NCBI RefSeq assembly: GCF_003815655.1 | Contig: NZ_CP033917.1 | Location: 1,116,001 to 1,180,000, forward strand | Direction of reading: 5' to 3' | DNA: 64,000 bases | Source: Chryseobacterium sp. G0201 | GTDB lineage: Bacteria; Bacteroidota; Bacteroidia; Flavobacteriales; Weeksellaceae | Program-made: the position numbers and the translations under genes | Shown here: piece after piece, positions 54,886 through 61,111 of the stretch | Numbering within the stretch: position 1 is the first letter of the stretch | How the letters are laid out: every line of letters starts with the position of its first letter | Notes under the pieces: generated by a model | The model's input: the letters and a program-made list of their open reading frames with translations, nothing else | Told to the model about the DNA's origin: nothing | Database searches by the model: none

Positions 54886-56136
54886 ATGAGCAAAGAATTT
54901 GTTGATGTTCTCGTAATCGGTGCTGGACCTTCCGGATGCGTATCTTCTTCATACTTAAAGAAGAACAATATCAACGTGAAAGTTGTCGAAAAAACAAAAT
55001 TTCCAAGATTGGTTGTAGGCGAAAGCTTAATTCCGAGAGTGATGGATCATTTTGATGAAGCGGGACTTTTTCCTGCTTTGGATAAAATGGGTTTCGAGAA
55101 AAAATTGGGAGCACGTTTTTTAAGAGGTGATGAAGTTTGCATCTTTGATTTCGGTGATAAATTCGGTGAGGGCTGGGATTGGACCTGGCAGGTTCCGAGG
55201 GCTGATTTTGATAATACTTTGGCTCAGGAAGTTATTAATAAAGGCATTGACCTTGAGTTTGAAACCGAAGTGATTGGTATTGAATTTAACGGAACAGATT
55301 CTATCACAACTGTAAAAAATAAAAATGGCGAAACAAAGGAAATCCATGCCAAATTTGTCATCGATTCAAGTGGTTACGGAAGAGTTTTACCGAGACTTTT
55401 AGATTTAGAAAAACCTTCAAAACTGTCTCCGCATTCAGCAATTTTTGCTCATGTAGAAGATATTAACAGAGAAGAAGGAACGGAAGGAACGTTGATTTCC
55501 TTTGATATTATTGAAACTGAAGTCTGGCTTTGGGTGATTCCTTTTTCGAATGGAAATACGAGTGTAGGAATCGTTGGTCCGACTGAATACATTGATCAAT
55601 TATCTGAAAACGGAGATCCTGCAGAAGCGTTGAGAAAAGCAATTTCTCTTTCTGATTATTATGTAAAACGTTTTGGTGATGTAGATTTTCTTTTTGAACC
55701 GAGACATTTGAAAGATTATTCTTGTTCGGTTAAAAAATTATTCGGAGACGGATTTGCATTGACAGGAAATGCTTCGGAATTCCTAGATCCGGTTTTCTCA
55801 TCAGGAATGGCTTTTGCAACAGAAGGCGGAATGACTGCTGCAAAACTGGCTTTAAGACAGCTAAATGGCGAAAAAATTGACTGGCAAAAAGAATTTGCAG
55901 ATTATATCTTATACGGTGTTGATGTTTTCACAACCTACGTGAAAGAATGGTACACCGGAAATCTGCAGGAATTATTCTTCCATCAACCGGAAAACCCTGA
56001 TGTTAAGAGAAAAATCTGTGCAGTTTTGGCAGGATATGTTTGGAATAAAGACAATCCTTTCGTCAAGAAGCACGACACCGTAATAAAAAATCTTGCGAAC
56101 CTCATCAAAATGGAGAAGCAACAAGAACAATCATAA
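54886..56136 (+). CDS. Flavin-dependent halogenase-like oxidoreductase
   Basis: The 416-residue protein has the FAD motif VIGAGPSGCVSSSYL (GxGxxG at residues 12-17), the FPRLVVGESLIPR segment (residues 39-51) and GWDWTWQVPRADFD (residues 96-109), which corresponds to the WxWxIP region of FADH2-dependent halogenases in its CndH/PltA-like variant. Later it has GNASEFLDPVFSSGMAFA. Some flexirubins carry chlorine or extra hydroxyl groups on the aryl ring, so either halogenation or hydroxylation fits. NCBI names for such proteins are usually NAD(P)/FAD-dependent oxidoreductase. Confidence 0.78.
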   Translation: MSKEFVDVLVIGAGPSGCVSSSYLKKNNINVKVVEKTKFPRLVVGESLIPRVMDHFDEAGLFPALDKMGFEKKLGARFLRGDEVCIFDFGDKFGEGWDWTWQVPRADFDNTLAQEVINKGIDLEFETEVIGIEFNGTDSITTVKNKNGETKEIHAKFVIDSSGYGRVLPRLLDLEKPSKLSPHSAIFAHVEDINREEGTEGTLISFDIIETEVWLWVIPFSNGNTSVGIVGPTEYIDQLSENGDPAEALRKAISLSDYYVKRFGDVDFLFEPRHLKDYSCSVKKLFGDGFALTGNASEFLDPVFSSGMAFATEGGMTAAKLALRQLNGEKIDWQKEFADYILYGVDVFTTYVKEWYTGNLQELFFHQPENPDVKRKICAVLAGYVWNKDNPFVKKHDTVIKNLANLIKMEKQQEQS

Positions 56137-56170
56137 AAAAAGCGGTCTGACAATTTTCAGACCGCTTTTT
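56136..56170. terminator. Bidirectional terminator
   Basis: AAAAAGCGGTCTGA (56137-56150) pairs with TCAGACCGCTTTTT (56157-56170) around a 6-base loop, between convergent genes. Confidence 0.9.
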
Positions 56171-56174
56171 GTTT

Positions 56175-56786
56175 TTATTTTACACCTTTCTTGATATCCT
56201 TTCCGATATATTTTCCTATTGCTTCATACGCTGCGGCAATTCTTCCATATTCCATAACAAATTCTTTATTATTTACGTATTTATCAAATTTATTAAGTTC
56301 AATTACAGCTAAAACCTTTGATGGATTATCTGTTTCTATAAGCTTTACTGTTCCTGTAATTTCAGCCGTCATTCCAACCATTCCTCCATGCCAGCCTGGA
56401 TAAACCCATTTTGTATCCAGTAATATAGTATATTTTGCAGAACTTCCTTTTTTAAAAACAATATTTTTATATCCTTTATTTAATCCTTTTGCAAAGTAGT
56501 CTACATAATATTCATCTTTATATTTTTGCCATTCACCATTCCATTTCTGCCATCCAGCTTCTCCTCTTTTGGGATTTGCTAGAAGATCTCTTTTTCTGTT
56601 TTCAAGATATTGAGTTTCTGTATAATTTTCTTTCATTAATGTTACATTATCAAATTTCAATTCTACATTTACTTCCGTTTGATCTTTTAAAGTAATAAAA
56701 TTCCCGGCAGTAATTGTAAGTCTCTGATCTTGGGCATTAACAATCATAGTAACACTCATAATGAGCATTAGAAATAATTTTTTCAT
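56175..56786 (-). CDS. Secreted hypothetical protein (paralogue A)
   Basis: 203 residues with a signal peptide (MKKLFLMLIMSVTMIVNAQ). The body (ITAGNFITLKDQTEVNVELKFDNVTL; LLDTKWVYPGWHGGMVG; KVLAVIELNKF) matches its neighbour at 56824-57423 in order and spacing. No named domain recognised. It may be a lipid-binding or outer-membrane-linked protein of the locus; that is speculation. Confidence 0.75.
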   Translation of the reverse strand: MKKLFLMLIMSVTMIVNAQDQRLTITAGNFITLKDQTEVNVELKFDNVTLMKENYTETQYLENRKRDLLANPKRGEAGWQKWNGEWQKYKDEYYVDYFAKGLNKGYKNIVFKKGSSAKYTILLDTKWVYPGWHGGMVGMTAEITGTVKLIETDNPSKVLAVIELNKFDKYVNNKEFVMEYGRIAAAYEAIGKYIGKDIKKGVK

Positions 56787-56823
56787 AGTTTATAATTTTT
56801 ATTTTAAAGTTTTTATAGAAGTA

Positions 56824-57423
56824 CTATTTTTTAGTATAATGGTCTACTTTTAAAGCAAACATTTTTGAAGTTTTTGCATAACATTCTGCAATTCGGTCAT
56901 TGTTATTTGGAATTCCGATCACATTGTCTCCGATTGCTTTTATTCCTTCAACAACCATCAAAATATTACTAGGATTTTCGGTTTCTACAAAGGTCATTCG
57001 AGTATTTAATTGGGCAGGATCATTCATTATTGCACCAAACCAGCCTTGATAAATCCAGGTTGGCTCCACAATTAAAGTATATTTTGTTTTATCAAATTTC
57101 GTAGAAGCTTCAATTTTCGTGTTTTTATTCCAAGATGCCAGAAATTTTTCCTGAAAAGTTATGTCTTTTGAATATTCCCAATCCGTTTTCCATTTTTCAG
57201 CTTCCTCTTTACCGCTAGCTTTTTCGATATCTTCCATTCTATCGGCAATATATTGCTGTTCACTAATTTTTTTCTTGCCAAAAGTTACTCCTTCAAACTT
57301 GAAAACAACTTTAACGAATTTTTGATCTTTTAAAAAATTATAATCTCCGGAAATTACCTTTACTCTCTGAGCCATTAAACAAGCAGAAAGAGTTATTAGG
57401 AATAGAAATAATGTTTTTTTCAT
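56824..57423 (-). CDS. Secreted hypothetical protein (paralogue B)
   Basis: 199 residues with a signal peptide (MKKTLFLFLITLSACLMAQ). It shares with paralogue A the pattern SGDYNFLKDQKFVKVVFKFEGVTF, the LIVEPTWIYQGWFGAIM segment and NILMVVEGI. The pair probably arose by tandem duplication. It lies 20 bases after the acyl-adenylate ligase gene, so it is likely cotranscribed with it. Confidence 0.75.
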   Translation of the reverse strand: MKKTLFLFLITLSACLMAQRVKVISGDYNFLKDQKFVKVVFKFEGVTFGKKKISEQQYIADRMEDIEKASGKEEAEKWKTDWEYSKDITFQEKFLASWNKNTKIEASTKFDKTKYTLIVEPTWIYQGWFGAIMNDPAQLNTRMTFVETENPSNILMVVEGIKAIGDNVIGIPNNNDRIAECYAKTSKMFALKVDHYTKK

Positions 57424-57443
57424 GGTTAATTTTTGCTTAGCTT

Positions 57444-58736
57444 TTATCTTAAATCTATAAATGTAATGGGTTTTCTGCTGTTTGGGTTAAAAACGGTTTT
57501 AGACAAAATATCAAAATCTATGATCTCAATTTTCGGACTTACCCTCAATTTTGCACGGAAATGATCCCTCACTTCATTGACGAAGTTTTGAGATTCGCTG
57601 TTTGTGCTTATTTTAATGATAATTTCATCCAAACCTATTTCATTCGACTGAATAACGATCTGATAACACAAAATATTATTAAAATCATTCAGAATATCAT
57701 TCATCGCGGGCGGATACAAGGTCGTTCCTTTATATTTAATCATCTGTTGCTTTCTGCCAACAACCGGACCAAGTCTCATTGTATTTCTTCCGCATTTACA
57801 AGGCTCGTAATGTGCTTTTACAATATCTCCGGTTTTAAATCTTAACAACGGAAGAGCTTCAACGCCCAACGTTGTAATGGTTAATTCTCCACTTTCTCCT
57901 TCTTGAACTACATTTCCATTATCATCAAGAATTTCCGTGATAATTAATTCCGGATGTTGATGTCCACCGACTTGAAATTCGCATTCTGTGAAAGCTGTAC
58001 TCATTTCTGTGGAAGCGTAGGTTGAAAATAATTTAATATTCCATTTTTCTTTGATCTTTTGTGAAAGAATATTATCCGTAAAATCCTGATTTTTGATACT
58101 TTCCCCAATACAAACGGTACCGTAAACACTGGAGTTTTTATAATCTACACCATGTTTTTCGGCATAATCTATCATTTTTAATAAAAACGATGGAACGGTA
58201 ATCAAATATTTTGGTTTATATCTAAAAATTGAATCCCATTGCAATTCCGGAATTCCGGGACCCATTCTGACAACGCTTGCACCCATTTTTCTCAACCCTA
58301 AAAAATAAGCCAAACCAGCCATGAATCTTTTATCAATCGTTGTAATCATCTGTACAACATCTCCTTTCTGAATTCCTGCACAAACAAATGAAATTGCTTC
58401 ATTGTAAGCCAATCTTTCAAGGTCATTATCTGACAATCCGAAAGTTACGGGATCGCCTAAAGTTCCAGAAGTTGTGCTATAATCGACAATTTTATCGGGC
58501 GTGATGCAGAAAAAGTCGTCATTATTCTGCTGAATATCGTTTTTCGTTGTCGTCGGGATTTTTTGCAAATCTTCCAACGTCTGAATATCAGAAATATTGA
58601 TGTTGTTTTCTTTGAATAATTTTTGATAAAAAGGTGAATTGGTTTCAAGATAAGTTAAAAGCTCCTGAAGTTTTTGCTCCTGAAACTTTTTTATTTCCTG
58701 AATATCTGATTTTTCGATTGATGGATAGAATTCCAA
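57444..58736 (-). CDS. Phenylacetate-CoA ligase-like acyl-adenylating enzyme (probable coumarate-activating)
   Basis: The 430-residue protein starts at TTG 58736 (no in-frame ATG nearby). It has the AMP-binding loop YSTTSGTLGDPVTFG, an adenylation core STYASTEMSTAFTEC and RFKTGDIVKAHYEPCKCGRNTMRLGPVVGRKQQM, with the CxCxR element of the PaaK-type family. Beside an ammonia-lyase it would adenylate 4-coumarate and load CoA or an ACP to start polyene synthesis. The substrate is inferred from location. Confidence 0.85.
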   Translation of the reverse strand: MEFYPSIEKSDIQEIKKFQEQKLQELLTYLETNSPFYQKLFKENNINISDIQTLEDLQKIPTTTKNDIQQNNDDFFCITPDKIVDYSTTSGTLGDPVTFGLSDNDLERLAYNEAISFVCAGIQKGDVVQMITTIDKRFMAGLAYFLGLRKMGASVVRMGPGIPELQWDSIFRYKPKYLITVPSFLLKMIDYAEKHGVDYKNSSVYGTVCIGESIKNQDFTDNILSQKIKEKWNIKLFSTYASTEMSTAFTECEFQVGGHQHPELIITEILDDNGNVVQEGESGELTITTLGVEALPLLRFKTGDIVKAHYEPCKCGRNTMRLGPVVGRKQQMIKYKGTTLYPPAMNDILNDFNNILCYQIVIQSNEIGLDEIIIKISTNSESQNFVNEVRDHFRAKLRVSPKIEIIDFDILSKTVFNPNSRKPITFIDLR

Positions 58737-58800
58737 TGGTTTTATTTTTAAAGGACAAATTTATTTAATTAAAATTAAAAGATTGCTTGATCTTAAATTT

Positions 58801-58845
58801 TAACCACAGATTAAAACAAATTTTCACAGATGATTATGTTTTAAT
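58801..58845. repeat. Dispersed repeat (CACAGATT...TTTTCACAGATGATTAT)
   Basis: TAACCACAGATTAAAAC and TTTTCACAGATGATTATG form an element repeated in direct orientation at 60623-60663. The two copies flank the M23 peptidase gene. Confidence 0.65.
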
Positions 58846-58892
58846 TTTGTGTTTATTCCTGAAAACATTTGTGTCATTTGTGTTTAATAAAA

Positions 58893-60572
58893 TTATCTCG
58901 AAAAACTAAAAGTTTGCGTATTCTCATTTCCTGCTGTATTGACAGTTGTGACTTTCAATGTGTGAGAACCAGAACCTTTTGGACATCTTTCATCAAAAAC
59001 ATAAACAAAATCATCCTTTACTCTTGAAAAACGAAGCCATTTCCCATCTATTTCTGCCCGGAAAGATTCAATGTCACCGATTTTTGTTGTACCTTTTAAT
59101 CGTAATGAATTTCCATTTACCAATGACCCCTCTTTCCAGCTTGGAGAAACAGAAGGTGAAGAATTATCAAGTAATAATCTTGCTGTTCCGAGTCTGTTGA
59201 ATTGCGCTTCTGCCCGATCGCCACTCCAATTTGCTTTGATGATATTTTTATCATTTCCGTAATTGAGTTCTATGACGGTTTTATCTTTTTCTTCGTTGGA
59301 TAATTTTTTATTAGGTTTGATTTTTAAATTATAATTATCATGAATCGGAATATAAGGGCTATTCAAAACAATGGCATTTGAAACAGCTTCTGCATCAGGT
59401 TTTTCATACATATTAAAATTTACAGCATCATAAACTGCATTTTTGCTTAAATTAATTTCTGCATTTTCTGTTTTAATCGTTTTTGCTTCATTGGGAATTA
59501 CAGTTTTATCATTCGATGAAACTTTATTTGAAGTTTGGCTTAATTGAACTTTTGTTGTTAATCGGCTTGTATTCCCATTCACATCTTTTAAAATTATTTC
59601 AATATTGTGAATTTCGTTATCCTGAAGATTGATCATTCCATCGGAGCCGGAACTGTAATTTGGCAATTTCATTCCCTGCAAATTTGACAAATGTTGAATA
59701 CTCATTTTATCTTTGACAAACTTCGTATAATCTACACAACCATTGATGTATCTTGTATCATCATAATGTACTTTATCAATTTTAAAACTATAAATCAATT
59801 TTCCATCCATCAATAATTCAGCATCATAAATTCCCAGATTAAAACCTTGATTGGCTTTATCCACCGCTTTTATCGCAAAACTTATTTGAGGAGAATTAAC
59901 TTGAGTGACATTCGAAGTATAAACACTTCCAGCTTTTTTCACAGCAATTCCATTAGCTCCTGGCTCGTAAGTACTGAAACGCCTGTCATACCAATATAAT
60001 CCACTAATGATTGGTGCAATATTATCCGGAATATTAAATCCAAACAACAAAGGATTAAGACATTCTTCCGTTTTTGTATCTCTGATTTCAAAATGTAAAT
60101 GTGGCCCCGCAGAACCTCCTGTATTTCCGCTTAAAGCAATTAATTGTCCTTTCGTCACAGGAAACTGATTAGGAGAAAAAGTGATATCCTGCTCCCATTT
60201 TTCGTCTTTGTATTGTTGTTCTTTTACGAATTCATCGAGTTTATCGAAATATTTATTCAAATGAGCATAAACCGTTGTGTAACCGTTCGGATGAGTAACA
60301 TACACGGCATTTCCAAAACCGTAACGCTCCACTTTTATTCTGCTTACATAACCTTCTGCTGCAGCAACGACCGGCAAGTTTTCCTGACTGTTGGTGCGGA
60401 TATCCAATCCCATGTGAAAATGATTAGAACGAACGGCTCCGAAATTGGCAGCAAGGTTGATGGAAATATTCAAAGGATTTCTAAAATAGTTTTGAGGATA
60501 ATTATTTTGGGCAAATATTGTAAAGTAGCTGACAAAACAAAAAAGAAATGTCAATCGGGAAAAGGCTTTCAT
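58893..60572 (-). CDS. M23-family metallopeptidase (LytM-like)
   Basis: The 559-residue protein has a signal peptide ending near FTIFAQ. The LytM domain has HxxxD in HFHMGLDIRT (His53, Asp57) and HxH in GPHLHFEIRDT (near residue 168), with VYVTHPNGYTTVYAHL between, so the zinc site is complete. The C-terminal 380 residues are beta-rich (Ig-like) and unassigned. Such enzymes cut peptidoglycan cross-links. It stands outside the pigment locus, flanked by two copies of a dispersed repeat. Confidence 0.92.
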   Translation of the reverse strand: MKAFSRLTFLFCFVSYFTIFAQNNYPQNYFRNPLNISINLAANFGAVRSNHFHMGLDIRTNSQENLPVVAAAEGYVSRIKVERYGFGNAVYVTHPNGYTTVYAHLNKYFDKLDEFVKEQQYKDEKWEQDITFSPNQFPVTKGQLIALSGNTGGSAGPHLHFEIRDTKTEECLNPLLFGFNIPDNIAPIISGLYWYDRRFSTYEPGANGIAVKKAGSVYTSNVTQVNSPQISFAIKAVDKANQGFNLGIYDAELLMDGKLIYSFKIDKVHYDDTRYINGCVDYTKFVKDKMSIQHLSNLQGMKLPNYSSGSDGMINLQDNEIHNIEIILKDVNGNTSRLTTKVQLSQTSNKVSSNDKTVIPNEAKTIKTENAEINLSKNAVYDAVNFNMYEKPDAEAVSNAIVLNSPYIPIHDNYNLKIKPNKKLSNEEKDKTVIELNYGNDKNIIKANWSGDRAEAQFNRLGTARLLLDNSSPSVSPSWKEGSLVNGNSLRLKGTTKIGDIESFRAEIDGKWLRFSRVKDDFVYVFDERCPKGSGSHTLKVTTVNTAGNENTQTFSFSR

Positions 60573-60622
60573 ATAAATGGTTTTAAGTGGTATTTTAAAA
60601 TTACAAAATTTTGTTTTTATTT

Positions 60623-60663
60623 CCCCCAGATTTTACGGATTTTCACAGATGATTATATTTTAA
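60623..60663. repeat. Second copy of the CACAGAT dispersed repeat
   Basis: CCCCCAGATTTTACGG and TTTTCACAGATGATTATATT match the copy at 58801-58845. Confidence 0.65.
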
Positions 60664-60845
60664 ATGCAAAGATTTTATTAATTACACTACTAATTTCAGA
60701 TGGCAAAGGCAAATAGATTTGCTGCGCGAAGCTAGAAAACAAACCATAATCAAATCAACTTGTTGATTCTTCTTTGCTCATTTAAAACTGTTTATTATTA
60801 AATTAAAACTTTGCGTTAAAAATATATGCATGAGTAGAAATTTAA

Positions 60846-60908
60846 GTTTTGGCTAAAGCCAATAGAATTTGATTTAAATTGAAAACGGGCTAAAGCCCGC
60901 CCCTATTG
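60846..60908. repeat. Double-hairpin dispersed repeat (GGCTAAAGCC / CGGGCTAAAGCCCG)
   Basis: GGCTAAAGCC at 60851-60860 and CGGGCTAAAGCCCG at 60886-60899 each fold on themselves, linked by AATAGAATTTG and followed by CCCCTATTGA. Elements like this are common between flavobacterial genes. Confidence 0.7.
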
Positions 60909-61068
60909 ATGAAAAACTGTGAAATTTTTAAAATCCTATTCAAAAAAATCCACTCATTCACCATTGACAATTCACATTTCAAACATCTCAACATTTATAT
61001 TTCTGAAACAGAACTTTTTAATACAAAATCTCAAAATAAAACATATATTATAAACCGACAAATTTTAG

Positions 61069-61076
61069 TAAATTTG
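61069..61076 (+). promoter_or_regulatory. Promoter-like -7 box of ileS
   Basis: TAAATTTG, 35 bases before the ATG at 61112; no clear -33 TTTG at the usual distance. Confidence 0.4.
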
Positions 61077-61111
61077 CCAACTTAATTAATCAACGATATT
61101 GAGATATTACA

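Larger units (their letters stand above)
60573..61111. other. Repeat-rich intergenic region upstream of ileS
   Basis: These 539 bases contain no credible gene. They hold the dispersed repeats at 60623-60663 and 60846-60908. A TAAATTTG box at 61069-61076, 35 bases before the ileS ATG, fits a Bacteroidota -7 element. The rest is AT-rich. Confidence 0.5.

Noticed and set aside
60144..60716. Plus-strand ORF of 190 codons
   Set aside because: Mostly antisense to the clear M23 peptidase gene, Cys- and His-rich random-looking composition, no recognisable domain.
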